Numbered from the stretch's first letter, positions 26,083-34,892 are shown. The stretch is DNA of 64,000 nucleotides from Streptomyces sp. NBC_01341 (GCF_035946055.1 NZ_CP108364.1:3596001-3660000); one strand, 5' to 3'. Program-made: numbers and translations. Notes: a model not told the origin generated them from the letters alone.

Positions 26083-27630
26083 GTGCACGCAACTCGTCGC
26101 AGAGCCATGGCTGTTGTGGCCGCCACCGCCCTGGCCACACCGCTCCTCCTCGCCGTGTCCCCTCACCACGGGCACCCCTCGCACGACCCGGCCAGGGAAG
26201 CCGCCAAGCTCTCGCGGAAGCTGGTCGAGCGCTCGTCGGCCAAGGACGCGTTCCGGCACCTGGAACGCTTCCAGGCCATAGCCGAATCGGCGGACGGCCA
26301 TCGCGCGGCCGGCTCGCTCGGCCACGACGCCTCCGCCGCCTACGTCTACCGGCTGCTCCAGAAGGCCGGGTACCGGGTCGGCTACCAGGCCTTCGACTTC
26401 GTCTACACCGAGACCCTCGCCGAGAAGCTCTCCGTGGTCTCCCCCACGCCCCGTGACATCGGCATCAAGGCGATGACCTACACCCGCTCCACGCCCGAGG
26501 GCGGCATCACCGCGGCCCTCACCGCCGTCCCGGTCGACGACACCACCGGCTGCGAGGCCGCCGACTACGCCGGGGCGGCGTTCACCGGCAGGATCGCCCT
26601 CATCAAGCGGGGCGGCTGCTCGTTCGCCCAGAAGCAGGAGGCGGCCTCCGTGGCGGGCGCGGCCGGCGCGGTGATCTACAACAACACCGAAGGAGTCCTC
26701 TCCGGCACCCTGGGCGACGTGGCTTCGGGGAAGATACCCACCGGCGGTCTCACCCTGGCCGAGGGCGAGAAGCTCGTCGCCGACCTGGCCAAGGGCGAGG
26801 TGAAGGTCTCGTTCGAGATCCGTCAGCTCCAGGAGGAGCGCACGACCCGTAACGTCGTCGCCGAGACACGCGGCGGCAACGCCGCGAAGACGGTCATGCT
26901 CGGCGCCCACCTCGACTCGGTCACCGACGGCCCCGGCATCAACGACAACGGCTCCGGCTCGGCGGGCCTCCTCGAAGTCGCCCTGGAACTCGCCAAGACG
27001 CACCGCGACCCCGCCAACAAGGTGCGCTTCGCCTGGTGGTCGGCCGAGGAGAACGGGCTGCTGGGCTCGGAGGCCTACGTCGCGAAGCTCTCCGAGGCGC
27101 AGCGCGAGAAGATCGCGCTCTACCTCAACTTCGACATGATCGCGTCCCCGAACGGTGCGCAGTTCGTCTTCGACGGTGACGACTCCGACGGCGCGGGCGA
27201 AGGCCCCGGCCCCGAGGGCTCCGCCCAACTGGAGCGCGACATCAACGACTTCCTGGACCGGAAGGACAAGCCGCACACCGGCACGGACTTCACCGGGCGC
27301 TCCGACTACGGGCCGTTCATCGAGGCCGGCATCCCGTCCGGCGGCACCGACACCGGTGCCGAGGGCATCAAGACGGCAGCCCAGGCCGAGACGTTCGGCG
27401 GGACCGCGGGCATCGCGTACGACCCCTGCTACCACGCGGCCTGCGACGACCTCGACAACATCGACATGGGCCACTTCGACACCAACATCGACGTGATCGC
27501 CAACGCCGTGGGCACCTACGCCCACGACCTGCGCTCCCTGACCCGCCCCGCCCCCGCGGCACCCGCCTCCGCCGAGCCCGGCGACGGCGGAGGTCTCCGC
27601 GAGGGCCACGCACACGGTGTCACCGAGTAG
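26083..27630 (+). CDS. Secreted M28 family zinc aminopeptidase with PA domain
   Basis: The GTG at 26083 follows GGAAGGA. Residues 1-25 form a signal peptide (TRRRAMAVVAATALATPLLLA). A PA insert at about 140-240 (GCEAADYAG, GRIALIKRGGCSFAQK) precedes the M28 core. Metal and catalytic residues are visible: His in GAHLDSV (near 276), Asp in NDNGSG (near 288), the Glu pair in SAEENGLLGS (near 321), Asp in NFDMIAS, and the last His in CYHAACDD. Family members remove N-terminal residues from peptides outside the cell. A hairpin follows the stop, so the gene is monocistronic. Confidence 0.93.
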   Translation: MHATRRRAMAVVAATALATPLLLAVSPHHGHPSHDPAREAAKLSRKLVERSSAKDAFRHLERFQAIAESADGHRAAGSLGHDASAAYVYRLLQKAGYRVGYQAFDFVYTETLAEKLSVVSPTPRDIGIKAMTYTRSTPEGGITAALTAVPVDDTTGCEAADYAGAAFTGRIALIKRGGCSFAQKQEAASVAGAAGAVIYNNTEGVLSGTLGDVASGKIPTGGLTLAEGEKLVADLAKGEVKVSFEIRQLQEERTTRNVVAETRGGNAAKTVMLGAHLDSVTDGPGINDNGSGSAGLLEVALELAKTHRDPANKVRFAWWSAEENGLLGSEAYVAKLSEAQREKIALYLNFDMIASPNGAQFVFDGDDSDGAGEGPGPEGSAQLERDINDFLDRKDKPHTGTDFTGRSDYGPFIEAGIPSGGTDTGAEGIKTAAQAETFGGTAGIAYDPCYHAACDDLDNIDMGHFDTNIDVIANAVGTYAHDLRSLTRPAPAAPASAEPGDGGGLREGHAHGVTE

Positions 27631-27647
27631 CGAAAACCGGACCCCCG

Positions 27648-27682
27648 GCCGCGGGCGGCGAGCCACGCTCACCGCCCGCGGC
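27648..27682 (+). terminator. Terminator of the M28 peptidase gene
   Basis: GCCGCGGGCGG and CCGCCCGCGGC form an 11-bp perfect stem with a 13-base loop, 18 bases after the stop codon. Confidence 0.65.
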
Positions 27683-27814
27683 GTGACACACCGGGACGGC
27701 ACCGGAAAGCCGACGGGCCGTGCGCCGTATTCGGCCGAATGGCCGCCCTATGCCCGGCATCGCAGTCCCGTCCCGTGGCTGCGCCCGGAGGCCCCGGCCC
27801 GGTAGGCTTTCCGT

Positions 27815-28111
27815 GTGATCTTCAAGCGCATCGGAAATGGGCGGCCATATCCCGACCACGGCCGGGAAAGCACCCGGCAGTGGGCGGATGTCGCGCCGCG
27901 CCCGGTCCGCCTGGACCAACTGGTGACCACCAAGGGCCAGCTGGACCTCGAAACCCTGCTCGCCGAGGACTCCACGTTCTACGGCGACCTGTTCGCCCAC
28001 GTCGTGAAGTGGCAGGGCGACCTCTACCTCGAGGACGGACTGCACCGCGCCGTGCGCGCCGCGCTGCAGCAGCGCCAGGTGCTGCACGCCCGCGTCCTCG
28101 AACTGGGCTGA
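27815..28111 (+). CDS. Small conserved protein, labelled VapB-like; ParB/Srx-like motif
   Basis: This 98-residue protein is of a type conserved in Streptomyces, and I recall it being named a VapB-family antitoxin. No VapC-like toxin lies next to it. The sequence instead shows RLDQLVTTKGQLDLETLL followed by LYLEDGLHRAVRAALQQ. The DGLHR string resembles the GxxHR nucleotide-binding motif of ParB/sulfiredoxin-fold domains. Which reading is right cannot be settled here. The GTG at 27815 lies six bases after TAGGCT, so the transcript is probably leaderless. It precedes a LytR_C gene on the same strand. Confidence 0.8.
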   Translation: MIFKRIGNGRPYPDHGRESTRQWADVAPRPVRLDQLVTTKGQLDLETLLAEDSTFYGDLFAHVVKWQGDLYLEDGLHRAVRAALQQRQVLHARVLELG

Positions 28112-28229
28112 CCACGCCACTCCCACCCGTGGAGCATTTCGGCGCCTTTCGGGTGCTTTTATGCTCGGACGGGTGCCATAGGTTGATCGTTTAGTAGGCA
28201 TCATCACCGGGTCGCACTACGCTGCGCCC

Positions 28230-28850
28230 ATGAGCATGCTGACCCCTCCCGGCATGGGCGGAAAGTACCGCATCACGGGTAACACCTATCCCCGTATGCG
28301 CCGCCCCCGTCATCGCCGCAAGCTGGTTCTCTCGACGGCCGCGGCCGCGGTGGCCCTCGGCCTGGCCGGTTGGGGCACTCTCCAGATCGTCGACGTCTTC
28401 ACCGGCGGCGACGGGCGGGCGAACGCGGCGTCCCACCCGCGGGCCTGTCCCTCCCCGAAGGCCTCGACGCAGGCGAAGGTGCTCCCGAAACCGGCCGCGA
28501 TCAAGGTCAACATCTACAACGCGACGCCGCGCAGCGGACTGGCCAAGGCCGCGGCCGACGAGCTGAAGAAGCGCGGCTTCGTCATCGGCAAGGTCGACAA
28601 CGCCCCCGCCGCGTACGACAAGAAGGTGCCCGGCACCGGGATGCTGCTCGGCGGCCCGACCGCCATGAACGGCTCGTTCCCCGTGCTCGCCACCCAGCTG
28701 CCCGGTGCCACGCAGAAGACCGACACCCGCAGCACGGCGGACATCGATCTGATCATCGGCACGAAGTTCAAGACCTTCAGCACCCCCGCGGCGGCGGCCA
28801 CGGCGCTCGTGGCCCTGACGAAGCCGGCCCCGGCGCCGTCCTCCTGCTGA
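28230..28850 (+). CDS. Membrane-anchored LytR C-terminal domain protein
   Basis: These 206 residues have a basic N-terminus (MRRPRHRRK) and one transmembrane helix (about 31-55), then an extracytoplasmic LytR_C domain (IKVNIYNATPRSGLAKAAADELKKRGF, ending DIDLIIGTKF). LytR_C domains accompany cell-wall polymer attachment proteins, but the catalytic LCP domain is absent, so this is an accessory or regulatory wall protein. ATG 28230 lies six bases after TACGCT, suggesting leaderless mRNA. It converges with upp with 42 bases between stops. Confidence 0.85.
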   Translation: MSMLTPPGMGGKYRITGNTYPRMRRPRHRRKLVLSTAAAAVALGLAGWGTLQIVDVFTGGDGRANAASHPRACPSPKASTQAKVLPKPAAIKVNIYNATPRSGLAKAAADELKKRGFVIGKVDNAPAAYDKKVPGTGMLLGGPTAMNGSFPVLATQLPGATQKTDTRSTADIDLIIGTKFKTFSTPAAAATALVALTKPAPAPSSC

Positions 28851-28892
28851 GAGTCCAGGAGGCCCGGGCGCCGGGAGGCACCGCGTCCGGGG

Positions 28893-29528
28893 TCAGTCGA
28901 CCGTGCCGTACATCCGGTCACCGGCGTCACCGAGGCCCGGCACGATGTAGCCGTTCTCGTTGAGCCGCTCGTCGACCGAGGCCGTGACCACCGTGACCGG
29001 GGTACCGGCCAGCTCGCGCTCCATCACCTCGACGCCCTCGGGCGCCGCGAGCAGGACGACCGCCGTCACGTCGTCGGCACCGCGCTTGATCAGTTCCCGG
29101 ATGGCCGCGACGAGCGTGCCGCCGGTGGCCAGCATCGGGTCGAGGACGTAGACCTGACGGCCGGAAAGGTCCTCGGGCATCCGCGTGGCGTACGTCTCCG
29201 CCTGGAGCGTCTCCTCGTTGCGGATCATGCCCAGGAAGCCGACCTCGGCGGTCGGGAGCAGCCGCACCATGCCGTCCAGCATCCCGAGACCCGCGCGCAG
29301 GATCGGCACGACCAGGGGACGCGGGTGGGACAGCTTCACACCGGTCGTGGGCGTCACCGGGGTCTCGATGTCGACCTGCTCGGTCCGCACATCCCTGGTG
29401 GCCTCGTACGCGAGGAGGGTGACCAGCTCGTCGGCGAGCCGCCGGAAGGTCGGGGAGTCGGTGCGCTTGTCGCGCAGTGTGGTGAGTTTGTGTGCCACCA
29501 GCGGGTGGTCGACGACGTGGATCCGCAT
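28893..29528 (-). CDS. upp: Uracil phosphoribosyltransferase
   Basis: This 211-residue enzyme makes UMP from uracil and PRPP in pyrimidine salvage. It starts [20 protein letters not shown] and has the PRPP-binding loop [12 protein letters not shown] and the late uracil-binding stretch [20 protein letters not shown]. Length and motifs are those of standard Upp. A TACTGT box lies seven bases before ATG 29528 and no ribosome binding site is visible, so translation is probably leaderless. The upstream in-frame extension lacks conservation. Confidence 0.95.
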   Translation of the reverse strand: MRIHVVDHPLVAHKLTTLRDKRTDSPTFRRLADELVTLLAYEATRDVRTEQVDIETPVTPTTGVKLSHPRPLVVPILRAGLGMLDGMVRLLPTAEVGFLGMIRNEETLQAETYATRMPEDLSGRQVYVLDPMLATGGTLVAAIRELIKRGADDVTAVVLLAAPEGVEVMERELAGTPVTVVTASVDERLNENGYIVPGLGDAGDRMYGTVD

Positions 29529-29634
29529 GCCGTCAACAGTAGCCGGGCCCCGGACCGGCTTTCCGCCAGTCCGCGCTGGCATCAACCACCTGTTCGGGGG
29601 GAAGGTGGGGGCATACGGACCCAGGCTTGGGGTG

Positions 29635-29880
29635 GTGTGTCGATTGCCCGACGGGGAGCAGCGGAACCAGCGGCGGACCGGACGCGACGCGCGCGACCTG
29701 CCCGACGCGCAGGAGAGCGTGGCGGACGCGCAGGAGAGTGACGCTGCCCGTCGGAGGCGCAGGGCCCAGTTCCTGCGGGAGCTCCACGAGGCGAAGCAGT
29801 TGCGTGACCGTGTCCAGCCGCGCAGAGCCCGTGCGGCCCGTATGCGGCAACAGATGCGGATGCGTACGTTCCGCTGGTGA
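29635..29880 (+). CDS. Small basic conserved protein
   Basis: The frame from GTG 29635 encodes 81 residues: an acidic, Asp/Glu/Gln first half with a doubled DAQES unit, then an Arg-rich helix ([21 protein letters not shown]) ending [12 protein letters not shown]. The composition suggests a soluble helical nucleic-acid-binding or regulatory protein. The C-terminal stretch looks conserved in Streptomyces from memory. The function is unknown. It is divergent from upp. Confidence 0.65.
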   Translation: MCRLPDGEQRNQRRTGRDARDLPDAQESVADAQESDAARRRRRAQFLRELHEAKQLRDRVQPRRARAARMRQQMRMRTFRW

Positions 29881-30097
29881 GGTCCGCTCCGGGGCCTGTC
29901 CGGGCCCGCTGGAAGGACCCCGCGGGAGACCGCCCGCCGGCCCCTCCCCCAGGAACTGATGGCCGACGCAACGGTCGAAGAGGTCTCGCATCGCGCTCGT
30001 TTCTGCCACGATGCCGATTGGGCGGGGCCCAGAGCAGCCGGACCACCGGCTGCCCTCCCGTCGGACCGATTCGCCTATGACCAGTGGGAGAGTCCCG

Positions 30098-30658
30098 GTG
30101 TACTTCGCCGCACTGCTCGCGCGCACCGAAGACGGGTGGGAAGCGAGCGATACAGAGCTCGACGATGTGGAAACCCTGTCCGACCTGACGGATCTGGCCC
30201 GTGAGGCCTCGGTGGACGAGGACACCGTCCTCGTCTACATCGAGCAGGAGGACGCCTGGTTCGGCATCCTCCGGGTGGACGGTGAGGAGGACCCCCGTAT
30301 CTACGTCTCGGACGCGTCCGCCGCCGCCCGCTCCTCGTACGGGGAGATCCTGCTCACCGACGAACTCCTCGGCCGCGAACCAGGGGCCGAGGACGAGATC
30401 GCCGCACTGGAAGAGCTCGTCGACCTCGACGGCACGGAGGACGGCGAGCCCGACGAGGCCGAGGACGGCGACGACGACGTCACGGCCTCCGACCTGGACC
30501 ACGACCCCGACGCCGTGCCGGCGGGGCCACTCGGGGAACTCGGGGTGCTCGCCGACCTCGGGCTGTCCGAGAAGGGACTGCTGACCCTGCGCACCGACGC
30601 GCTGGCGGAGATCGCGGACGCGCTGGGGGCGGCCGAGGTCCTGGAGGCCGTCCGTTAG
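30098..30658 (+). CDS. tRNA adenosine deaminase-associated protein
   Basis: From GTG 30098 (VYFAALLARTEDGWEASDTEL) this 186-residue acidic protein has an N-terminal alpha-beta part and a second half rich in Asp and Glu (EDGDDDVTASDLDHDPDA), ending in a helical pair. It belongs to the actinobacterial family named for its constant place before tadA. Here it ends nine bases before tadA. GGGAG lies upstream of the chosen start; an ATG further up adds a stretch without conservation. Its biochemical role is not known. Confidence 0.8.
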   Translation: MYFAALLARTEDGWEASDTELDDVETLSDLTDLAREASVDEDTVLVYIEQEDAWFGILRVDGEEDPRIYVSDASAAARSSYGEILLTDELLGREPGAEDEIAALEELVDLDGTEDGEPDEAEDGDDDVTASDLDHDPDAVPAGPLGELGVLADLGLSEKGLLTLRTDALAEIADALGAAEVLEAVR

Positions 30659-30667
30659 GGTCCGCGG

Positions 30668-31168
30668 GTGAACGCGCCACCACCCGATCCCTCCTCACCG
30701 CCTCCGCCCGATCCCGTACGGGATCCGTGGAAGGCACCCATGCGCCATGCCCTGGACGAGGCCGCGCAGGCGGCGTCGGCCGGCGATGTGCCGGTCGGCG
30801 CCGTCGTCCTCGGCCCGGACGGCGCCCTGCTCGCCACCGGTCACAACGAGCGTGAGGCGACCGGCGACCCGACGGCACACGCCGAAGTGCTGGCCCTGCG
30901 CCGAGCCGCCGCCGTGCTCGGCGCGTGGCGGCTGACCGGCTGCACCCTGGTGGTCACCCTGGAGCCGTGCACCATGTGCGCGGGCGCGCTCGTCCAGTCC
31001 CGTGTCGCCCGGGTGGTCTACGGCGCGCGCGACGAGAAGGCCGGCGCCGCCGGTTCGCTCTGGGACGTCGTACGCGACCGAAGGCTCAACCACCGCCCCG
31101 AGGTGATCCACGGCGTCCTGGAGGACGTCTGCGCGGGGCAGTTGACCGCCTTCTTCCGGGACCGCTGA
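30668..31168 (+). CDS. tadA: tRNA-specific adenosine deaminase TadA
   Basis: TadA turns adenosine-34 of tRNA-Arg(ACG) into inosine. The 166-residue protein has the deaminase zinc site: His and Glu in TAHAEVLAL (near 71 and 73) and the Cys pair in EPCTMCAGAL (near 101 and 104). The N-terminal 25 residues are Pro-rich and probably disordered. A TAGGGT box overlaps the stop codon of the upstream gene and ends six bases before GTG 30668, so tadA may have its own leaderless promoter. Its substrate tRNA-Arg(ACG) is the integration target at the other end of this window. Confidence 0.93.
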   Translation: MNAPPPDPSSPPPPDPVRDPWKAPMRHALDEAAQAASAGDVPVGAVVLGPDGALLATGHNEREATGDPTAHAEVLALRRAAAVLGAWRLTGCTLVVTLEPCTMCAGALVQSRVARVVYGARDEKAGAAGSLWDVVRDRRLNHRPEVIHGVLEDVCAGQLTAFFRDR

Positions 31169-31247
31169 CCGGCCCGCACCACCACTGCGCACTGCCTCCG
31201 CGAAACCGATTTCGAACCAGGGCCCGGGATGGTCTAAGCTCTCTCTC

Positions 31248-31332
31248 GGTAGCGTGTCCGAGCGGCCGAAGGAGCTCGCCTCGAAAGCGAGTGTGGGGAA
31301 ACTCACCGAGGGTTCAAATCCCTCCGCTACCG
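31248..31332 (+). tRNA. tRNA-Ser(CGA)
   Basis: An 85-base class II tRNA: acceptor GGTAGCG pairs with CGCTACC, the anticodon loop is CTCGAAA (anticodon CGA, codon UCG), a long variable arm GTGGGGAAACTCAC follows, and the T loop is GTTCAAATC. A G discriminator ends the molecule and CCA is not encoded. A terminator follows. Confidence 0.95.
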
Positions 31333-31341
31333 CAGATGAAT

Positions 31342-31373
31342 GAAGGGACCGACCCGCTTGGGTCGGTCCCTTC
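31342..31373 (+). terminator. Terminator of tRNA-Ser(CGA)
   Basis: GAAGGGACCGACCC and GGGTCGGTCCCTTC form a perfect 14-bp stem around GCTT, ten bases after the tRNA. Confidence 0.85.
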
Positions 31374-31602
31374 TCTGCGTCTCGCATGCCACCGCTGCCC
31401 AACTCGGCGATCCGGCCACCGGCTGACGGGTGCCCGCAAGCATGACCGAACGGCACCGGGGCGAGAAGACCGCGAGCGGGGAAGAGTCACGCCCGGAGGC
31501 CGTCCGGCCCCGCAGATGCCGCTCCATCCGGGCCGGCCCCTTCCCCGCATCCGCAACCCTCCCGAGGACTCGAGGGCGGCGTGCACCGTTCGGGGAATAA
31601 TT

Positions 31603-31642
31603 TTGCACGTTGTGCATCTTTGCCTACGATGCACGTTGTGCC
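31603..31642 (+). promoter_or_regulatory. TetR promoter with two tandem operators
   Basis: TTGCAC (31603-31608) and TACGAT (31625-31630) are a -35/-10 pair with a 16-bp spacer. The palindrome TGCAC-GTT-GTGCA occurs at 31604-31616 and again, with one change, at 31630-31642, 26 bp apart. The first copy covers the -35 and the second covers the start site, a clear autorepression layout. Confidence 0.7.
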
Positions 31643-32267
31643 GAAGACGACGACCTCCGAACCCGGGCTCCGGGAGCGCAAGAAGCAGGCCACGCGCCAC
31701 GCCCTCGCGGAAGCCGCCGTCCGCCTCGCCGCCGAGCACGGCGTGGAGAACGTCACCGTCGAGGCCATCAGTGAGGCAGCCGGTGTGTCACCCCGGACCT
31801 TCTTCAACTACTTCCCGAGCCACGACGACGCGTTCGTCCTCGTCGACGACGAGATCGGCGAACGGATCAGGGACTACGTGCGGAACGCCCCGGCCTGCCG
31901 TGCGCCGCTCGACGTCGTACGCGAGGCCCTTGTCGCCGAACTCGGCGGCTTCGAGGACCGCCAGGAGCTGTGGACCCTGCAGTCCAAGGTGCTCCAGCGG
32001 TCGCCGCACCTCATCCAGCGCGGCCTGAAGGCCCACGTGGCGGAGGAGCGGGCACTCGCCGCCGCCATCACCGACTGGCTGGACGCCTCGGGCACCACGG
32101 CACCCCGGGGCGCCGGGCTCTTCCCCCGGCTGCTCGCCGCCGTCACCCAGACCGCGCTGCGGGTCGCCCTCGAGCACTGGTGCGAGCACCCCGAGGGGAC
32201 CGTGCTGACGGACTCCTTCCAGGAGGTCTTCGCTCACCTCGCACGAGGCCTCCCGCGACCGGAGTAG
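31638..32267 (+). CDS. TetR family transcriptional regulator
   Basis: From GTG 31638 this is 209 residues: a TetR helix-turn-helix (RHALAEAAVRLAAEHGVENVTVEAISEAAGVSPRTFFNYFPSHDDAF) and a helical ligand domain (residues 70-205). An in-frame ATG at 31629 lies inside the -10/operator region, so GTG 31638, seven bases after TACGAT, is preferred and implies leaderless mRNA. The DHA2 exporter gene begins 53 bases after the stop, so the pair is a regulator-exporter unit. The inducer is unknown. Confidence 0.88.
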   Translation: MPKTTTSEPGLRERKKQATRHALAEAAVRLAAEHGVENVTVEAISEAAGVSPRTFFNYFPSHDDAFVLVDDEIGERIRDYVRNAPACRAPLDVVREALVAELGGFEDRQELWTLQSKVLQRSPHLIQRGLKAHVAEERALAAAITDWLDASGTTAPRGAGLFPRLLAAVTQTALRVALEHWCEHPEGTVLTDSFQEVFAHLARGLPRPE

Positions 32268-32319
32268 TCCCCCTCCGCATCCACCGAACCTGTTCAGACC
32301 CGCATCGAAGAAGGACCCC

Positions 32320-33978
32320 GTGACCGCAACAGAGGCACCCGGACAGGTGCCCACCTCCATGTCCAACCGGCAGATACTGCAGGCCATGTCCGGCCTGATG
32401 GCAGGCATGTTCGTCGCCATCCTCGCGGGCACGGTCGTGGCCAACGCCCTGCCCCGCATCATCGCCGACCTCGGCGCGAGCCAGTCCTCCTACACCTGGG
32501 TCGTGACCTCCGAGCTGCTCGCGATGACGGCCACCGTGCCGCTCTGGGGCAAGCTCGCCGACCTCTTCAACCAGAAACTGCTGCTCCAGCTCTCGCTCGG
32601 CCTGTTCGTGGTCGGCTCCCTGGTCGCCGGCTTCTCCCAGGAAGTCGGCACCCTGATCGTCAGCCGGGTCATCCAGGGCGTCGGCGCCGGTGGCCTGACG
32701 GCCCTGGCCCAGATCGTGATGGCGGCGATCATCCCGCCGCGCAGGCTCGGCAAGTACGCGGGCATCTTCGGCGCGGTCTTCGCGGTCGGCACCGTCGCGG
32801 GGCCCCTGATCGGCGGCGTCCTCGTCGACACGTCGTGGCTCGGCTGGCGCTGGTGCTTCTTCGTCGGCGTGCCGTTCGCGCTGGCCGGGATCGTGCTGCT
32901 GCAGCGCACCCTGAAGCTGCCGACCGTGCGCCGCCAGGTCCGGATCGACTGGCTCGGTGCCTTCCTGATCGTCGCGGGCGTCTGCGCACTGCTGATCTGG
33001 TCGTCCCTCGCGGGCAGCACCTTCGACTGGGCGTCCTGGCAGACCGCCGCGCTGGTGGCCACCGGCGTGGTGCTGCTCTCCGCGGCGGTCTTCGTCGAGT
33101 CCAGGGCCGCCGAGCCGATCATCCCGCTGGACATCTTCCGCAACCGCACGGTGACGCTCACGACCCTGGCGAGCTTCTTCGTCGGTATCGCGATGTTCGC
33201 CGGGACCGTGTTCCTCTCCCAGTACTTCCAGATCTCGCTGGGCAAGTCCCCGACGGTCGCGGGGCTCATGAGCCTTCCGCTGATCGGCGGACTCCTGGTG
33301 TCCTCGACCGTGGCCGGGCAGATCATCTCGGCGACCGGCAAGTGGAAGATCTACCTGATCGCGGGTGCCGTGGTCATGACGGCGGGCCTCGGTCTGCTCT
33401 CGACCATCGACGCCGACACCCACTTCGGCCTGCTCAGCGTCTACATGGCGTTCATGGGCATCGGCGTCGGGATGCTGATGCAGAACCTCGTCCTCGCGGC
33501 GCAGAACGACGTGCCCGCACACGAACTGGGTGCGGCCACCTCCGTGCTGTCCTTCTTCCGCAGCCTCGGCGGCACCGTCGGGACCAGCGTGCTCGGCGCG
33601 GTCCTCGCCAACCGGGTGGCGGACGAGATCTCAAGGGGCCTCACGGAGAAGGGCATACCGGTGGCCGGTGGCGGCCACGGCAGTGCGGTGCCCGACATGA
33701 CCAAGCTGCCCGAGCCTATGAAGGACATCGTCGAGCACGCCTACGGGATCGCGACGGGCGACCTCTTCCTCGTCGCCACCCCGTTCGCCTTCCTCGGCCT
33801 CCTCGCGGTCCTCTTCATCAAGGAGAAGCCCCTCAAGACGACGAGCGGCATGGAACGCCTGGCGACCGAGGACACGGCCGCCGCCGGCCCAGCGGTCACC
33901 GTGCCGGGCCCGCGCAGTGGTGAGCCCGCGGTCACCCCGGACGGCACCGCCGGAGCGGTCGGCCTCCGGAAGGACTGA
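32320..33978 (+). CDS. DHA2 (EmrB/QacA) family MFS drug exporter
   Basis: The protein has 552 residues with 14 predicted membrane helices. It shows DHA2 features: NALPRIIADLG and TWVVTSELLAMTATVPLWGKLADLF (motif A region), RVIQGVGAGGL (motif B), and FAVGTVAGPLIGGVLVD (motif C, antiporter). It should export lipophilic compounds against protons. GTG 32320 follows GAAGGA. It is closely related to the exporter at 38371 but lacks that protein's C-terminal domains; its tail after about residue 515 is short and polar. TetR lies directly upstream. Confidence 0.92.
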   Translation: MTATEAPGQVPTSMSNRQILQAMSGLMAGMFVAILAGTVVANALPRIIADLGASQSSYTWVVTSELLAMTATVPLWGKLADLFNQKLLLQLSLGLFVVGSLVAGFSQEVGTLIVSRVIQGVGAGGLTALAQIVMAAIIPPRRLGKYAGIFGAVFAVGTVAGPLIGGVLVDTSWLGWRWCFFVGVPFALAGIVLLQRTLKLPTVRRQVRIDWLGAFLIVAGVCALLIWSSLAGSTFDWASWQTAALVATGVVLLSAAVFVESRAAEPIIPLDIFRNRTVTLTTLASFFVGIAMFAGTVFLSQYFQISLGKSPTVAGLMSLPLIGGLLVSSTVAGQIISATGKWKIYLIAGAVVMTAGLGLLSTIDADTHFGLLSVYMAFMGIGVGMLMQNLVLAAQNDVPAHELGAATSVLSFFRSLGGTVGTSVLGAVLANRVADEISRGLTEKGIPVAGGGHGSAVPDMTKLPEPMKDIVEHAYGIATGDLFLVATPFAFLGLLAVLFIKEKPLKTTSGMERLATEDTAAAGPAVTVPGPRSGEPAVTPDGTAGAVGLRKD

Positions 33979-34000
33979 CCCGCACCCGGCGGACGTACGG

Positions 34001-34031
34001 CGAAGGGCCCGGCGCTGCGCCGGGCCCTTCG
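34001..34031 (+). terminator. Terminator after the TetR-linked exporter
   Basis: CGAAGGGCCCGGC and GCCGGGCCCTTCG form a 13-bp perfect stem with a 5-base loop, 22 bases after the stop codon. Confidence 0.8.
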
Positions 34032-34050
34032 TGTGTCGCCGGGTAACAGG

Positions 34051-34159
34051 TCGGGGGAAGCGGCATCGGGGGGACAAGCCGCTTCCCCCGATGAGAACGG
34101 GGACCAGGATCCTCACCGCGGTCGGGGGCGTCACGCGGTGGGGACCTCAGGGAGGTCCC
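34051..34159. other. Two further hairpins in a gene-free stretch
   Basis: The 339 bases from 34032 to 34370 hold no gene. At 34051-34091 two 14-bp arms (TCGGGGGAAGCGGC and its complement) enclose 13 bases, and at 34141-34159 GGGACCTC pairs with GAGGTCCC. With the terminator at 34001 this makes three strong hairpins in 160 bases. They may be backup terminators or part of a small RNA. Confidence 0.5.
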
Positions 34160-34370
34160 GTTCCTCGGCCCGCACATTCCTGCTCAACCGGCGGGCCTGC
34201 GTTCCATCCTCCTCCCCTTCGTACACCCCATCCGGGGGCAAAGGACCCGATTCGACCAGTCTTTGGTCCCTAAAAGGCGTATCAGTGATCGGAAACGACC
34301 AACGGATACGCCCATACGTGCGGCTACAATCTCCCGACTGCACAGGTGATCGAAGGGGAGAGGCAGGGCT

Positions 34371-34535
34371 GTGGTGCAAGCGAAGAAGATCGCGCTCTAC
34401 TTGATTGTGGTCTTCGTGCTGTACACGATCATCACGTCCCCGGAACGTGCCGCCGACCTTGTGCAAGTGGGGTTCGAGGGCATTTCCAGTGCCGCTCAGG
34501 GCGTCGGAGACTTCATGTCCGAGCTCGTGAAGTAG
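34371..34535 (+). CDS. Small membrane protein
   Basis: A 54-residue frame from GTG 34371 (or GTG 34374) follows GGGGAGAGGCAGG. It has a short basic start (VQAKK), one membrane helix (IALYLIVVFVLYTIIT, about 6-21) and an amphipathic C-terminal helix with FEGISSAAQGVGDFMSELVK. A TACAAT box lies at 34325-34330. The stop is ten bases before the Dabb gene, so they may be co-transcribed. Similar short proteins are conserved in Streptomyces; the function is unknown. Confidence 0.75.
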   Translation: MVQAKKIALYLIVVFVLYTIITSPERAADLVQVGFEGISSAAQGVGDFMSELVK

Positions 34536-34545
34536 GAGAACCCCC

Positions 34546-34839
34546 ATGATCCGCCACCTGGTCCTGTTCAAGCTGAACGAGGGCGTCGAGCGCGAGGACC
34601 CCAGGGTCGTCGCCGGAGCCGAGGCGTTCCGGGAGCTCGGCGGGCAGATCCCGGAGCTGGAGTTCTGGGAGTGCGCCTGGAACATCACCGACCGGCCGAT
34701 CGCCTACGACTTCGCCATCAACTCGGCCGTCGCGGACGAGGACGCGCTCAAGCGGTACGTCGGACATCCGGCGCACCAGGCCGCCGCCGGTCAGTGGGCC
34801 GCGTTCGCCACTTGGGTGATCGCCGACTACCCCTTCTGA
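34546..34839 (+). CDS. Dabb (stress-responsive alpha-beta barrel) protein
   Basis: These 97 residues begin MIRHLVLFKLNEGV and end HQAAAGQWAAFATWVIADYPF, matching the Dabb domain: a ferredoxin-like dimer with the conserved His near residue 4 and the YVGHPAHQ motif. Members are linked to stress or polyketide cyclisation, but a lone copy cannot be assigned. The gene follows the small membrane protein and ends before a terminator upstream of sigF. Confidence 0.9.
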   Translation: MIRHLVLFKLNEGVEREDPRVVAGAEAFRELGGQIPELEFWECAWNITDRPIAYDFAINSAVADEDALKRYVGHPAHQAAAGQWAAFATWVIADYPF

Positions 34840-34864
34840 CACGCTCAGGAATCAGGCACGCGAG

Positions 34865-34892
34865 GCCCCTCCCTTTCAGGAGAGGGGCTTTT
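34865..34892 (+). terminator. Rho-independent terminator before sigF
   Basis: GCCCCTC and GAGGGGC form a 7-bp stem followed by TTTT, one of the few T-tailed terminators in this window. Confidence 0.75.

Noticed and set aside
27815..28111. A VapBC toxin-antitoxin pair
   Set aside because: No PIN-domain gene lies on either side; the neighbours are a peptidase and a LytR_C wall protein.
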